The notes: generated from the sequence alone by a model not told the origin. Counted from the first letter of the stretch, positions 42,275 through 52,223 are shown. The stretch is DNA of 56,116 bases from a bacterium (GCA_022828125.1 JAJEJD010000027.1:1-56116), one strand, 5' to 3'. Numbers and translations are program-made.

Positions 42275-42829
42275 TCATCCGCTTCCCGGGTAGGCCGGCG
42301 CCTTCAGGACGCGCGTCATCTGGTCCTGATGGAGATAGTCGTGCGTGCCCGAGTAGACGATGCGGTCGTAGATGTTGAGGTCGCCGTAGCGGAAATGCTC
42401 ATGCATGTAGCGGCTCATGTCGGTGCTCCGGTAAGGGAGCATCATCTGGTGAACCGCCTCCCGGTTGGGGGTGAGGCGGGTGATCATCTCGCGGAAGTCC
42501 CCTTCGCCCTTGGGAAGGAGAAAATCGGGCGCCGGAACCCGGCCCTGCTCCCTGCGTCTTAACGCCTCCCGGCTCATCTTCTCGGGGTTCTCAGGCGCCG
42601 TATCCCACGAGCCGGACTCCACGGCTTCGGCGAGCCTCTTCTCGATGAAGCGCGCGTAATATGCGTCGGTCAAAAGGATGTGCTCGAGATTCTGGTGCAG
42701 GGACCATTCGCCGTCGGGAGGTTGCCAGTACACGTGGGAGGTGTCGATTCCCTCCAGAAAGGCGATCAGGTTTTTTCTGTCCTCGAAAGCCGAGGCGAAA
42801 GCCTCGTCGAACATCTCTTCCGGCGTCAT
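42275..42829 (-). CDS. DinB-like four-helix metalloprotein
   Basis: A protein of 184 residues from ATG 42829, chosen because AAGGA lies 8 nt upstream; the longer frame from 42877 has no such site. The DinB/YfiT fold is suggested by WSLHQNLEHILLTDAYYARFIEKRL (first His in NLEH) and by HDYLHQDQMTRVL at the C-terminus, giving a three-His metal site. The family contains thiol transferases and stress proteins. A GEWS motif before the first His is typical. Role unknown; it may be co-transcribed with the amidase. Confidence 0.78.
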   Translation of the reverse strand: MTPEEMFDEAFASAFEDRKNLIAFLEGIDTSHVYWQPPDGEWSLHQNLEHILLTDAYYARFIEKRLAEAVESGSWDTAPENPEKMSREALRRREQGRVPAPDFLLPKGEGDFREMITRLTPNREAVHQMMLPYRSTDMSRYMHEHFRYGDLNIYDRIVYSGTHDYLHQDQMTRVLKAPAYPGSG

Positions 42830-43126
42830 TTTATCGTCCTTCTCGTTGCGGCGGGCGACAGATTTGCGTCTCGTCAAATTCCCCCGCAGTTATGTTTTCA
42901 AGAAACCAAAATACAATATGTGGTGAGTTTGCGCCATGACTGCGGAGCCGCGGTGTCTCGGGCTGCTTCATCAAATGTATCATTACGAATCTGCGAGGTT
43001 GTCGGGAAATCCCCTGTTTCGTGACTCGGCAAATGGAGCCTCCAAGGGAGGAGGAAGAATACAGCATGCCCCCTCTGTGGAGCACTTAACAACCGAGGGG
43101 CTCTTGAAAAAGCCCTCCTCAAAGGA

Positions 43127-43266
43127 GCAACCCCCCCTACCCCCCCTTGTCAGGGGGAAAAAAGGCAAACCCTCCACTGGTGGAGCGGAGTTTTGCTTCT
43201 TCTTGCCGCTGACAAAGGGTTTTGGTTCTTCTTACCCCCCTGACAAGGGGGGGTAGGGGGGGTTGG
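43127..43266. repeat. MITE-like palindromic element, copy C
   Basis: Ends AACCCCCCCTACCCCCCC and GGGGGGGTAGGGGGGGTT with inner CTTGTCAGGGGG / CCCCCCTGACAAG arms, as in the other copies. The core AAAAAAGGCAAACCCTCCAC-TGGTGGAG is diverged, and an extra CTTGCCGCTGACAAAGGG arm suggests a partial duplication. TTGAAAAAGCCC precedes it and TTTTCAACAA follows. The 300 bp between it and the DinB-like gene hold nothing recognisable. Confidence 0.8.
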
Positions 43267-43315
43267 TTTTCAACAAATGAGAGGGCAATCGAACCGACCG
43301 AGGAGGCGCCGCCCC

Positions 43316-43410
43316 GTAGGGACAGGCCTCCGTGCCTGTCCTGATTCGAACCATCCTGCAAAAGGACAACCACGGAGGGCAGGACAACCCCCAAGGGTTG
43401 TCCCTGCTAC
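43316..43410. repeat. Paired GTAGGGACAGGC / GCCTGTCC and GGACAACC / GGTTGTCC repeat units
   Basis: GTAGGGACAGGCCTCCGTGC-CTGTCC is followed by AAAGGACAACCACGGAGGG and GGACAACCCCCAAGGGTTGTCC. Each unit folds on itself. The same family is at 11869, 12337, 48051 and 50304, only between genes. Confidence 0.7.
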
Positions 43411-43583
43411 AACCGCAACACGGACTGAGGTGGCCTTCTTCAACAGCCCCCTCAAGGGGGGAGCGAACTTCAAAAGCGTGCGCTCAACCAAAATCGCTCC
43501 ACAGGACTTTTTTAGTAGACCTTCAAGGGGGACAGGGGGGCTCCTTTAAGGAGGGCTTTCTCGACAACCCCTTGCGGCGGATT

Positions 43584-44492
43584 TCAGGAACCCCGCCCTG
43601 TGCCGGGAGAGCGCACCTCGATGTCCAGCCACTCCTCCCAGAGCTTGATGAGCGAGGCGTATTCTTCGGCCCCGTATCCTTTTTGAATCGCCATTTCATA
43701 GACGTGATGAGTAGCACTGGCGATGAAGGTGGGGACGCGAAGCTCGCGGGCCAGTTCGAGACAGAGGTCGGAATCTTTCGTCGCGAGGTCGGTCGTCATC
43801 CCGGGCGTGAACTCCCCCGGCAGGATGTGCTTCCTGAGCCTGTCCTCCACCTGGCGGCTGCGGCCCGAACTGACGGCGATGACGTCGCACAGCAAATCGG
43901 GGTCGGCGCCCGCCGCGACGCCCAGCGCCATGGCCTCGGTCAGCGCCGCGAGGTTCACGTGCGAGAGCATGTTGTTGACGACCTTGAACAACATGCCCAT
44001 GCCGGACGCGCCGCAATGAAAGATGTTTTTTCCGAAATGCGAGAGAAGGGGCCTGAGTCTCTCGAAGCCCTCCTCGCCGCCGCCCACCATCAGCGTGAGG
44101 GTGCCCGCCTTGGCCCCCTGCACGCCGCCGCTCACGGCGGCGTCCATCAACTCGGCCCCTTGCGCTTTCACCACCGGGGCCAGTTCCTGGATGAGGGAAG
44201 GGGAGACGGTGCTCGTCTCCGCCAGGAGCGCGCCGTCCCGCGCGCCCGCCAGAATTCCCTCCTCGCCCAGAATCACCTCGCGCGATATGTTCGGGTGCGG
44301 CAAGGACGTGAAAACGATCTCGGAGCGCGAAGCCACGTCCGCCGGGCTGCGTCCCGGGCGGGCGCCCTTGTTCCCGGCTTCCAGCGTGGCTTCTTCCCGG
44401 ACGTCGTAAGCGGTTACCTCATGACCGGCGCGAATGAGGTGGGCGCAAATCTCGCTGCCCATCCTTCCCAGGCCGATGAAACCAAGCTCCAC
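43584..44492 (-). CDS. 3-hydroxyisobutyrate dehydrogenase-family (beta-hydroxyacid) NAD(P)-dependent dehydrogenase
   Basis: About 302 residues starting at GTG 44492, which has GGAGG 6 nt upstream. The Rossmann motif ELGFIGLGRMGSEICAHL opens the protein. The substrate loop MDAAVSGGVQGAKAGTLTLMVGG (near 115-140) and the catalytic Lys region GMGMLFKVVNNML (Lys near 168) are the family signatures. It oxidises a beta-hydroxyacid such as 3-hydroxyisobutyrate, tartronate semialdehyde partners or a related compound. It stands between repeat-rich DNA and tRNA-Pro(GGG). Confidence 0.9.
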   Translation of the reverse strand: MELGFIGLGRMGSEICAHLIRAGHEVTAYDVREEATLEAGNKGARPGRSPADVASRSEIVFTSLPHPNISREVILGEEGILAGARDGALLAETSTVSPSLIQELAPVVKAQGAELMDAAVSGGVQGAKAGTLTLMVGGGEEGFERLRPLLSHFGKNIFHCGASGMGMLFKVVNNMLSHVNLAALTEAMALGVAAGADPDLLCDVIAVSSGRSRQVEDRLRKHILPGEFTPGMTTDLATKDSDLCLELARELRVPTFIASATHHVYEMAIQKGYGAEEYASLIKLWEEWLDIEVRSPGTGRGS

Positions 44493-44542
44493 CTCTCGCC
44501 TCCTCACGGATGCGCCATCCGATCATCGGTGATGGATAAAAA

Positions 44543-44619
<77 letters not shown>

Positions 44620-44739
44620 ACCGAAAGAAATGCTCCGCGCAAGAGGCCCGGGCGCGACAGGGCGGTGGGCCGAACCGCGCCGGGTTTCCGGCGAAAGAAA
44701 TATCACAGGCTATTTAGTAAGGCTTAAGCGTGGTGCGCG

Positions 44740-45423
44740 TCAAGGGCTTCGCGTTATCGAGGCCGGGGAAATGAATTTGTCACGATAACGGCGTTTTGAA
44801 GGAGCGGGGGAAATTCCGGGAAGGGGAAGGGGGGAGAAGAGGCTGGGAATACGGTCGCCTTTGTATATCGTGGCGACCCGGTGGCCTCCCGTTTTCGAAA
44901 CCGTCGTGCGCGTCATCTCGCGCAGAGCGACGGCCTGGCCGCCGACCAGCAGGCGCATTCGTCCTTTCTTGAGTATCACGGTGGTGAAGTGTCTATAGGC
45001 TCTCACGGCGAATTCCACTCCCTTACCGCGCAGCATTCCCGCAGGCGTCGTCACGTTCAGGCTCAGCCCGCAGGAAGCTTCAAAGCACTTCACCGTGCCC
45101 CTGTTCAGTCTCGCCGAATACGCGCCGCCCCGCTTCATGCCGATCAACTCGAAGGAAGTGTTCGGCTCCACCACGAGCCGGCAACCCGGGCGGCGCCGAA
45201 AATGGACGAGCGCCCGCGAACTCGCGCTCGTGACGATGTGATCGCCCGGGAGCATTGCCCGTTTGCCTCTCAGGTAAACTTTTTTTCCGCGGGGGAATAC
45301 GATGTGGGGGAAACCGGATATCGCTCTCATTTCGACGAGAAATCTATCGTCTGCGGAAGCGGATGAAACCATGCACAGGGGAATCAGATGTATCCCGAGA
45401 ATCAGGATTTTGAGTCTGTTCAT
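44740..45423 (-). CDS. Secreted FecR-domain protein
   Basis: A protein of 227 residues with a signal peptide (hydrophobic residues 6-20, cleavage after SASA). The body follows the periplasmic FecR beta-helix pattern: [76 protein letters not shown] and [24 protein letters not shown]. No sigma factor or TonB receptor gene is near, so it is a stand-alone FecR-type protein of the LPXTG/beta-helix class rather than an anti-sigma. The C-terminus is proline-rich and basic. Confidence 0.8.
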   Translation of the reverse strand: MNRLKILILGIHLIPLCMVSSASADDRFLVEMRAISGFPHIVFPRGKKVYLRGKRAMLPGDHIVTSASSRALVHFRRRPGCRLVVEPNTSFELIGMKRGGAYSARLNRGTVKCFEASCGLSLNVTTPAGMLRGKGVEFAVRAYRHFTTVILKKGRMRLLVGGQAVALREMTRTTVSKTGGHRVATIYKGDRIPSLFSPLPLPGISPAPSKRRYRDKFISPASITRSP

Positions 45424-45670
45424 GTCATCCCCGTGGAGAAGCGGCTAAGCGGCAGACCTCTCAGTTTTTTGTAAAAGATTTTTGGGGGATTTGCAAGTTG
45501 CTAACTAACGGAAAAGTAATCACATCCCGATGTTCAGGCTATGGGGGTTGTTGAGAGAGCCTGGAACACTGGATTTGTCGTATGTAATTGATCGACAAGA
45601 GAGAAAAATTCACTCCCCCTTTGAGGGAGTTGTTGAAAAAGTCCTCGTCGATCGGAATTGCCACCGCCGT

Positions 45671-45693
45671 CATTCCGGCGAAAGCCGGAATCC
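45671..45693 (+). repeat. CATTCCGGCGAAAGCCGGAATCC repeat
   Basis: A 23-nt palindromic unit identical to those at 12052 and (inverted) 12235; a partial copy is at 49942-49961. Here it is preceded by GTTGTTGAAAAAG (about 45628), another boundary motif, within the 507-bp gap after the FecR gene. Confidence 0.75.
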
Positions 45694-45755
45694 ATTTTCG
45701 CTTTTGCCTTTTCGTTTTCTCGCTCGATTTGATTACCCTCTCACCTGCATGAAAG

Positions 45756-45871
45756 GCAACCCCCCCTACCCCCCCTTGTCAGGGGGGTATAAAAAGGCGA
45801 TGCGCCCCCTCCGGGCCGAAGGGGTTTTGCTTTTTCTTACCCCCCTGACAAGGGGGGGTAGGGGGGGTTGG
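45756..45871. repeat. MITE-like palindromic element, copy D
   Basis: A compact copy of 116 bp: AACCCCCCCTACCCCCCC, CTTGTCAGGGGGGTATAAAA-AGGCGATGCGCCCCCTCCGG-GCCGAAGGGG, TTTTGCTTTTTCTTAC, CCCCCTGACAAG and the closing G-tract repeat. TTTTTCAACAACCCC lies just after it (about 45911). Nearly the same length and core as copies A and E. Confidence 0.85.
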
Positions 45872-45930
45872 TTTTCAGGGCGAGAGGGACGCTCCCTCTA
45901 CCCCTCACAAGAGGTCTTTTTCAACAACCC

Positions 45931-46410
45931 CTAAATGAGCGGGTCTCGCCGCGTCGTGATGACGCCGGTCCTCATGCCCGCCGTGTGCAAACCACCCCTC
46001 AGGCGGCCGTGTTCTATCTTCATGCACCTGTCCATGACGACGAGAAGGCCCGCTGCCTGCGCGCGGGCGGCCTCGGCCTCGTTCACCACTTCGAATTGCA
46101 GCCACAGCGATTTCGCGCCGACCGCAATCGCCTCGTCGACCACCTCCGCTATTTCATCCGGCCTGCGAAACACGTCCACCACGTCGGGCGCCTCGGGTAT
46201 CGATGAGACGTCGGGGTAGGATTTCCGGCCCAGTATCCGCTCGTACCTCGGGTTCACCGGGATTACCTCGTAGCCCATTCTCTGGAGGTAATACCCGACG
46301 AAATAGCTGGGTCTCGATTCGTTCGCCGAAAGTCCCACCATCGCTACGCGGCGGTGGTTCCGCAGGATGCGGCGAATCGTGCGCGGGTTCTGGTATGCGG
46401 GAAATTTCAT
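45931..46410 (-). CDS. CoA-binding domain protein (YccU-like)
   Basis: A protein of 159 residues starting at ATG 46410, whose first base is the last base of the preceding stop (TGATG), so it is translationally coupled to metY. The Rossmann CoA-binding pattern is clear: RVAMVGLSANESRPSYFVGYYLQRMGYEVIPVNPRYERILGRKSYPDVSSIPEAPDVVDVFRRPDEIAEVVDEAI and GAKSLWLQFEVVNEAEAARAQAAGL, then VVMDRCMKIEH. Such proteins often sit beside O-acetylhomoserine sulfhydrylase; their role is not settled. Confidence 0.88.
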   Translation of the reverse strand: MKFPAYQNPRTIRRILRNHRRVAMVGLSANESRPSYFVGYYLQRMGYEVIPVNPRYERILGRKSYPDVSSIPEAPDVVDVFRRPDEIAEVVDEAIAVGAKSLWLQFEVVNEAEAARAQAAGLLVVMDRCMKIEHGRLRGGLHTAGMRTGVITTRRDPLI

Positions 46411-47729
46411 CACGCGCTCTTCGTCGCCGCATCGAGGGCCTGGTCGAGGTCCCACAGAATGTCGTCGATGTGTTCGAGGCCCACCGAAATCCGGATGAGG
46501 TCGGGCGTGATGTTCCCCGCCTTCAGGTCCTCCTCGCTCAACTGTGCGTGCGTCGTGGAGGCCGGGTGGATGATGAGGCTTTTGGCGTCGCCGACGTTCG
46601 CCAGGTGACTGTGCAGCTGAAGGGCGTTGATGAAGCGGACGGCCGGGTCGAATCCGCCCCGGACGCCGAAGGCGAAAACGGCGCCCTGTCCGTTCGGCAG
46701 GTACTTTTGCGCTCTTTCGTATTCGGGGCTGTCCGGCAGTCCGGGATAGCTCACGAAGCTGATGCGTGAATCCCGCGCGAGAAACTCGGCCACCTTCTGC
46801 GCGTTCGAGCAGTGGCGCTCCATGCGCAGGGGCAGGGTCTCCAGGCCCTGGGCGAACAGGAAACCGTTCAGCGGGCCCAGGCACGACCCGATGTCGCGCA
46901 GGCTCTCCGCGCGCGCCTTCATGAGGAAGCCCAATTCCCCGAAAGTCTCGAAAAACCGCAGCCCGTGATAGCCCGGCGAGGGGTCGACCATGCCGGGGAA
47001 CTTTCCGTTCGCCCAGTCGAAGCGCCCCGAATCCACCATGACGCCGCCGATGCTCGTGCCGTGCCCGTCGATGAATTTCGTGGCCGAATGCAAAACGATG
47101 TCCGCCCCCCATTCGATGGGGCGGCAGAGGTAGGGCGTGGCGAAGGTGTTGTCCACGACGAGGGGAACGCCCGCATCTTCCGCGATTTCCGCGAGGGCCT
47201 CCAGGTCGGCGATGTTGGTGGCCGGATTCCCTATCGTCTCGCAGTAGATCACGCGCGTCTTCTCCGTCACGGCGGCCCGGAAGTCCTCCGGCCGCGTCGG
47301 GTCGACGAAAGTCGTGTGGATGCCGAGTTTTCTGAGCGTGATGTCGAACTGCGTGTAGGTGCCCCCGTAAAGGGCGGCGGAGGAAACGATTTCATCCCCC
47401 GGATTCGTCAGCGTGAACAGCGCGACGAACTGGGCGGCCTGGCCCGAGGCCGTCGCCAGCCCGCCGACGCCTCCCTCCAGCGCGGCGATGCGCTCCTCGA
47501 ATACGCTCGTAGTGGGGTTTCCGATGCGCGTGTAGATGTATCCGTAATCCTGCAGGGCGAAAAGACCCGCGGCGTGTTCGTCGTCGTCGAAAACGAAGCC
47601 GGTGGACTGGTAGATGGGCACCGCACGCGCGCCGGTGGCGGGGTCGGGCCGTGCGCCCGCGTGGAGGGCGTTGGTTTCGAAATGAAACGCTCTCGGGGCC
47701 GTTTCCTCGGGCCGGGATTCCTCGTTCAT
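46410..47729 (-). CDS. metY: O-acetylhomoserine sulfhydrylase, first copy
   Basis: A protein of 439 residues of the PLP-dependent Cys/Met metabolism family, making homocysteine from O-acetylhomoserine and sulfide. The PLP Lys is in [16 protein letters not shown] (near 207); further marks are [24 protein letters not shown] (near 65), [11 protein letters not shown] (near 155) and [24 protein letters not shown] (near 375). The presence of YTRIxNPT and length over 420 point to sulfhydrylase rather than cystathionine synthase. Coupled to the CoA-binding gene. A diverged second copy is 4 kb to the right. Confidence 0.92.
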   Translation of the reverse strand: MNEESRPEETAPRAFHFETNALHAGARPDPATGARAVPIYQSTGFVFDDDEHAAGLFALQDYGYIYTRIGNPTTSVFEERIAALEGGVGGLATASGQAAQFVALFTLTNPGDEIVSSAALYGGTYTQFDITLRKLGIHTTFVDPTRPEDFRAAVTEKTRVIYCETIGNPATNIADLEALAEIAEDAGVPLVVDNTFATPYLCRPIEWGADIVLHSATKFIDGHGTSIGGVMVDSGRFDWANGKFPGMVDPSPGYHGLRFFETFGELGFLMKARAESLRDIGSCLGPLNGFLFAQGLETLPLRMERHCSNAQKVAEFLARDSRISFVSYPGLPDSPEYERAQKYLPNGQGAVFAFGVRGGFDPAVRFINALQLHSHLANVGDAKSLIIHPASTTHAQLSEEDLKAGNITPDLIRISVGLEHIDDILWDLDQALDAATKSA

Positions 47730-47853
47730 GTGCGCTCCTCGATAATGGCGTGGTTCGGATTTTGTAATCTCTGGGATCCATTAAAGCAAGCGACGGCCCC
47801 GAAGGGAAGGCCCTTATAAGGGAGTTGTTGAAAAAACCTTTTCAGGGGATAAA

Positions 47854-47970
47854 GGCAACCCCCCCTACCCCCCCTTGTCAGGGGGGTATAAAAAGGCGAT
47901 GCACCTCCTCCAGGGCGAGGGGGTTTTGTTTTTTCTTGCCCCCCTGACAAGGGGGGGTAGGGGGGGTTGG
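47854..47970. repeat. MITE-like palindromic element, copy E
   Basis: A 117-bp copy, nearly superimposable on copy D, with core TATAAAAAGGCGATGCACCT and TTTTGTTTTTTCTTGCC arm. GTTGTTGAAAAAACC lies 30 bp before it. The rest of the 505-bp gap before surE holds a partial CATTCCGGC unit (about 48018) and a GGACAGGTCGCGACCTGTCC palindrome (about 48053). Confidence 0.85.
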
Positions 47971-48234
47971 TTTTCAAGGCGAGAGCCTGCGATTCTGCCC
48001 GGTTTCGGATTTTGGCCGTCATTCCGGCTAACAAAACCGCACCGTCACATCAGGACAGGTCGCGACCTGTCCCTACAGACCCTTCCTCGGTTGCTTTCAT
48101 TCGCCGAACCACGAAATTAGAGCTTCCCCCTTCTCATAGACGAAACCCCCGGCGGGGCGTTGATCTCATGCCCCCGGCTGCACCATAATCCTTTACTGTA
48201 ATATTGCGACCGTCCCGAACACCTATGAAAAGCC

Positions 48235-48990
48235 ATGGCCCGAATACTTCTCTGCAACGATGACGGCATCGACTCGGAAGGATTAAAGGCCCTCTACGCG
48301 GCGCTCGCCCCGCTGGGGGAGTTGATCGTCGTGGCGCCGGACAGGGAGCAGAGCGCGGCGGGGCATTCCCTGAGCCTGCATCGCCCGCTGCGCATCACCG
48401 AGACGGAGCATAACTGGTTCGCCGTGGACGGCACCCCCACCGATTGCGTGAATCTCGCCCTGAACGGCCTGATCAAAAACGAACGCCCCGACATCCTCGT
48501 CTCCGGAATCAACAAGGGTGGAAACCTGGGAGAGGACATCACCTATTCGGGAACCGTGGCCGCCGCGATGGAGGCCACGCTGCTCGGGCTTCCGGCGATA
48601 GCGGTCTCTCTCGCCCACGAGGATGACGAGAAGCTCATCTACGATTTGGCGCAAAAAGTTGCGCGCGCCGGCGCGAGGGAAGTATTATCCCGGGGACTGG
48701 CGCCGGGCGTTCTTTTGAACATCAACGTCCCGAACGTTCCTCCGCAAAAGTGCCGGGGAGAGAAAGTCACCCGCCAGGGCAAGCGGATCTACGAAGAGGC
48801 CATCGTCGAGAAAATCGACCCGCGCGGGCGTGAGTATTACTGGATAGGGGGAGGCAGCCTCAGGTGGGAGGATGAGCCCGATACCGACTTCGAGGCGGTG
48901 TCGAACCGCCAGGTCTCCATCACACCCCTGCGGCTCGACCTGACGGACTACGACGCGATGAAAGGGCTGGAATCTTGGCGTTTTCATTAA
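48235..48990 (+). CDS. surE: 5'/3'-nucleotidase SurE
   Basis: A protein of 251 residues, the usual length. It dephosphorylates nucleoside monophosphates with a divalent metal. The N-terminal ILLCNDDGIDSEGL carries the two metal-binding Asp residues, VAPDREQSAAGHSLSLHRPL the phosphate site (near 35), DGTPTDCVNLAL (near 65) and SGINKGGNLGEDITYSGTVAAAMEA (near 90) the rest of the active site. pcm starts 16 bases before its end, a classic surE-pcm pair. Confidence 0.95.
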   Translation: MARILLCNDDGIDSEGLKALYAALAPLGELIVVAPDREQSAAGHSLSLHRPLRITETEHNWFAVDGTPTDCVNLALNGLIKNERPDILVSGINKGGNLGEDITYSGTVAAAMEATLLGLPAIAVSLAHEDDEKLIYDLAQKVARAGAREVLSRGLAPGVLLNINVPNVPPQKCRGEKVTRQGKRIYEEAIVEKIDPRGREYYWIGGGSLRWEDEPDTDFEAVSNRQVSITPLRLDLTDYDAMKGLESWRFH

Positions 48991-49655
48991 ACGGAAGAGG
49001 GGAGGATCGCCGGCGCCGCGCGCGCGAGCAGATGGTGGAGGGGCAGATCATCGCCCGCGGAATCGCGGACGCCCGCGTCATCGAGGCCTTGCGCGAAGTG
49101 CCGAGGCACCATTTCGCGCCCGATATCTTTCTGGATACCGCCTACGCCGACAAGGCGCTGCCCATCGGGCACGGGCAGACGATCTCACAGCCCTATATGG
49201 TGGCCGCCACGCTAGAGGCCCTGGAGCTCCGGGGCCGGGAGAAGGTGCTTGAGATCGGAGCGGGCTCGGGGTACCTTACCGCGCTTTTGGGGAGGCTCGC
49301 GGGTTCCGTCCGCGCCATCGAGCGGGTGCCCGAACTGGCGGTGAGAGCCCGGGAGCGGCTTGATTCTTTCGGCCTGACGAATTATATGCTCTGGACGGCG
49401 GACGGCACCTACGGCTGGCCGGAAGAGGCGCCCTTCGACGTCATCGTGAGCGCGGCGTCGGCGCCGCGGGTTCCGGATCCCTGGAAGCGGCAGATCGCGC
49501 CAGGCGGGCGCATTGTCATGCCGCTGGGCGAGGGGGAGAAGCAGACCCTCGTGAGATACCGCGTCTCGGAGTCGGGCCGAATGCTCGCGCCCGAGGAGTT
49601 GGTGAACTGCGTTTTTGTGAAGCTGGTGGGAAAATACGGCTGGGAGAAACCATAG
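48975..49655 (+). CDS. pcm: Protein-L-isoaspartate O-methyltransferase
   Basis: A protein of 226 residues that methylates isoaspartyl residues to start repair of aged proteins. It has the PIMT opening [31 protein letters not shown], the substrate loop [13 protein letters not shown] (near 55) and the SAM-binding [16 protein letters not shown] (near 88). The start is uncertain: TTG 48975 overlaps surE, and an in-frame ATG at 49032 would give a 207-residue protein closer to the family norm. Overlap with surE shows coupled expression. Confidence 0.92.
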   Translation: MAFSLNGRGEDRRRRAREQMVEGQIIARGIADARVIEALREVPRHHFAPDIFLDTAYADKALPIGHGQTISQPYMVAATLEALELRGREKVLEIGAGSGYLTALLGRLAGSVRAIERVPELAVRARERLDSFGLTNYMLWTADGTYGWPEEAPFDVIVSAASAPRVPDPWKRQIAPGGRIVMPLGEGEKQTLVRYRVSESGRMLAPEELVNCVFVKLVGKYGWEKP

Positions 49656-49689
49656 GCGGGCGTCGAACCCGCCGTCTCGCGGCTTGTGT

Positions 49690-49766
<77 letters not shown>

Positions 49767-50033
49767 TTTTATATTGCGCGGCATCAATAGCTTCCCGGGC
49801 TTTGTTGCGCTTTGTCCCCGACCAAGCCTGCCCGGGATGATCGTGCCCCGAAATACCTCATAAAATACTTTAAATCATTATTTTTTTGTTCATTCTTTCG
49901 GTTAGTTATATGAAATACTTGATAATTCACTTTATATTAGATTTCGGCTTTCGCCGGAATGAGGGTGAGTAATCTCGGAGGTCGGCAATCACTTCTAGTT
50001 GCGGGTTTTTACCATCAAAGGAGCAGGAACAAT

Positions 50034-50206
50034 CAACTCCCCCTTGAGGGTCGGTCTTTCCCCTCGGGAAGACCGACGGCAAGACGAGGGCGAAGCCCGA
50101 AGTCGCGCCGGTGGGGGGAGCTTTTCTCTGTGGCATGTCCCCCCACCGATTCAGCCTTCGCAAAAAACGCTCGGCTTCATCGACTCCCCCTCAAGGGGGG
50201 AGTGAA
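50034..50206. repeat. Second inverted-repeat element type, copy 1
   Basis: Outer arms ACTCCCCCTTGAGGG ... CCCTCAAGGGGGGAGT enclose inner arms CGCCGGTGGGGGGA / TCCCCCCACCGATTCAGCC and a TCGCAAAAAACGCTCGGCTT stretch shared word for word with copy 2 at the right end of the window. Non-coding. The 860-bp gap between tRNA-Pro(CGG) and the second metY is otherwise made of other repeats and AT-rich sequence (49855-49940). Confidence 0.7.
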
Positions 50207-50303
50207 TTCTTTCACTTTGGCAGGAGGTGATAACCCCTCGCTGGGAGCATCGCTTTTGTCGCCCTGAGAAAGGGGGGGGAATCCCGATCATCGTATTGTT
50301 CCC

Positions 50304-50484
50304 CGTAGGGACACAGGCCTCCGTGCCTGTCCGACAACCCGAAAAAGGACAACCACGGAGGGTTGTCCCTACGCTACATCAAACCAGAAACTCTCCTTCA
50401 TCCCGAGTAGGCGCGCCTGCGCGCCGTATCGAGGGACGGACATGCGCCCTTCGATACGCGGCTTCGCCGCTACTCAGGGTGAGG
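50304..50484. repeat. Cluster of GTAGGGACA and TACTCAGGGTGAG repeat units
   Basis: GTAGGGACACAGGCCTCCGT-GCCTGTCC and AAAGGACAACCACGGAGGG-TTGTCCCTACG (50304-50373) abut an inverted pair TTCATCCCGAGTAGGCGCG ... CGCTACTCAGGGTGAGG (50397-50484). TTTTTCAACAGCCCCC (about 50494) follows, again the boundary motif. Confidence 0.7.
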
Positions 50485-50571
50485 GGGAGGGGTTTTTCAA
50501 CAGCCCCCCAAGGGAGAATAAGAAATCACAAGTAAAAAAGAAGCCGCCAACTGAAGCAAATAATTCCCCAC

Positions 50572-50604
50572 AAAAAAGAGGCGCCTCTCTCGGGACGCCT
50601 CCTT
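50572..50604 (-). terminator. Intrinsic terminator of the second metY gene
   Basis: On the minus strand AGGAGGCG pairs with CGCCTCTT around a 12-nt loop and is followed by TTTTTT. It starts 22 nt after the stop of the gene at 50627. This is the clearest rho-independent terminator in the window. Confidence 0.75.
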
Positions 50605-50626
50605 TTCGTTTCTCACTTGCGGTGCG

Positions 50627-51931
50627 CTATGCGGCGTCCAGGGCCTGTTCGAGATCGGCGATGATGTCGTCGATGTGCTCGATGCCGATGGAAAGCCGCA
50701 CGTAGCCCGGCGTCACGCCCGTCTGTTCCTGCTCCTCGGGGCTGAGCTGGGAGTGCGTGGTGCTGGCCGGGTGAATGGCGAGGCTCCTCGCGTCGCCGAT
50801 GTTCGCCACGTGATAGAACATCTTGAGCGCGTTGATGAAGTTCTGGCCCGCGTCGTATCCGCCGGTGAGGTCGATTCCGACCAGGCCGCCGTAGCCGCCC
50901 TTGAGATACGTGTCGGCGCGCTGCCTGAACTCCCCGTTCATGAGGCCCGGGTAAATCGTGGTGTTCACCTTGGGATGCGCATTCAGGTAGTCCGCCACGG
51001 CGGCGGCGTTTTCGCAGTGACGCTCCATCCGCAGGGGCAGGGTCTCGAGGCCTTGTAAGAACAGGAAGGTGTTGAAGGGGCTCATCGCCTGGCCGGAGTC
51101 GCGCAGGAGCGTGACGCGCGCCTTGATGATGTAGGCGATGGGGCCGAGCGGCTTGACGGCCTGGCTCCACACGGCGCCGTGGTAGCTCGGGTCGGGCTGG
51201 TTCAAGTAGGGCTGCCTTTCGGGGTGCGCCTCCCAGTCGAAGTTCCCGGCGTCGATGATGATGCCGCCGATGGAGTTGCCGTGCCCGCCGATGTATTTCG
51301 TGCACGAGGAGGCGATGACGGCCGCGCCGTGCTCGAAGGGTTTGCAGAGGCCATGGGCCGCCGTGTTGTCCACGATGAGGGGAATCCCCAGCTCACGCCC
51401 GAGGTCGGACACTTCCTGGATCGGGAAGACGTGGAGTTTGGGATTCGGCAGCGTCTCGGCGTAGTAGGCGCGCGTCTTATCGTCCGTCGCCCGGACGAAA
51501 TTCTCCGGGTCTTCGGGATCCACGAAACGGCACTCGATGCCGATGTCGTCCAGCTGGTTGGCGAAGAGGTTCCACGTGCCGCCGTAGAGGTCGGTCGAGC
51601 TCACGATGTTGTCGCCTGCGCGCGCCACGTTCATCACGGCCATCATCGAGGCCGACTGTCCCGAGGAGACGGCGAGGCCGCCGACGCCGCCCTCGAGAGC
51701 CGCCAGGCGTTTCTCGAGCACGTCGTTCGTGGGGTTCATGATGCGCGTGTAGATGTTGCCGAGCTCCTTCAGCGCGAAAAGATCGGCCGCGTGGTCCGTG
51801 CTGTCGAACTGGTAGGAGGACGTCTGGTAGATCGGTACGGCCACGGCGTTCGTGACGGGGTCCTTGCGGTATCCGGCGTGCAGGACGATTGATTCGTTGT
51901 TGCTGAGTTCCAACTCTGTTTCCACTGTCAT
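50627..51931 (-). CDS. metY: O-acetylhomoserine sulfhydrylase-like PLP enzyme, second copy
   Basis: A protein of 434 residues from ATG 51931 (a TTG 6 bases earlier is less likely). PLP Lys is in CTKYIGGHGNSIGG; also present are YTRIMNPTNDVLEKRLAALEGG, DNTAAHGLCKPFEHGAA and [24 protein letters not shown]. It is clearly homologous to the first copy but diverged throughout (different active-site flanks, YAETLPNPKLHVFP in place of [11 protein letters not shown]), so it is not a recent duplicate and may use another substrate. It is monocistronic, with a terminator behind it. Confidence 0.9.
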   Translation of the reverse strand: MTVETELELSNNESIVLHAGYRKDPVTNAVAVPIYQTSSYQFDSTDHAADLFALKELGNIYTRIMNPTNDVLEKRLAALEGGVGGLAVSSGQSASMMAVMNVARAGDNIVSSTDLYGGTWNLFANQLDDIGIECRFVDPEDPENFVRATDDKTRAYYAETLPNPKLHVFPIQEVSDLGRELGIPLIVDNTAAHGLCKPFEHGAAVIASSCTKYIGGHGNSIGGIIIDAGNFDWEAHPERQPYLNQPDPSYHGAVWSQAVKPLGPIAYIIKARVTLLRDSGQAMSPFNTFLFLQGLETLPLRMERHCENAAAVADYLNAHPKVNTTIYPGLMNGEFRQRADTYLKGGYGGLVGIDLTGGYDAGQNFINALKMFYHVANIGDARSLAIHPASTTHSQLSPEEQEQTGVTPGYVRLSIGIEHIDDIIADLEQALDAA

Positions 51932-52223
51932 TTCCAAAACCCTCTTTCGTAACGAGAAAAAGATATGCAGAAAAGGCGATGACTCCCGCCGGGCGTCGGT
52001 TCCCGGCGCCTCTCTGGAAACACAAAGCGCCGAATCTACACAAAATCAATGGATTCGGCAAATACAATCGCGAAAATTATCACTTTATCGGAGATCGCCT
52101 GAAGCGGTTGACCCGGCGAGGCTCATGGCCCGAAGATAGCCCGCTGAATCCGGCGTCATATCTGCTTGAAAGCGGCGGGAAAAAACCCGCCCCATCACCC
52201 ATACGAAAGGAGAAGGTAGCGGC

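Noticed and set aside
40897-42378. Long open frame (493 codons) on the plus strand
   Set aside because: Antisense to the amidase gene, which has a complete catalytic signature; Arg-rich low-complexity translation.
42900-43420. Repeated palindromes considered as a CRISPR array
   Set aside because: Units differ in length and type, spacing is irregular, there are no unique spacers of even size, and no cas genes are present.
45530-45934. Open frame of 134 codons between the FecR and CoA-binding genes
   Set aside because: It is a translation of a CATTCCGGC unit and MITE copy D (HSGESRNPF, NPPYPPL, LTRGGRGG); such peptides come from repeats, not genes.
46411-47112. N-terminal extension of the CoA-binding protein frame
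   Set aside because: It reads metY in another phase; the real start is the coupled ATG at 46410, which puts the CoA-binding fold at the N-terminus.
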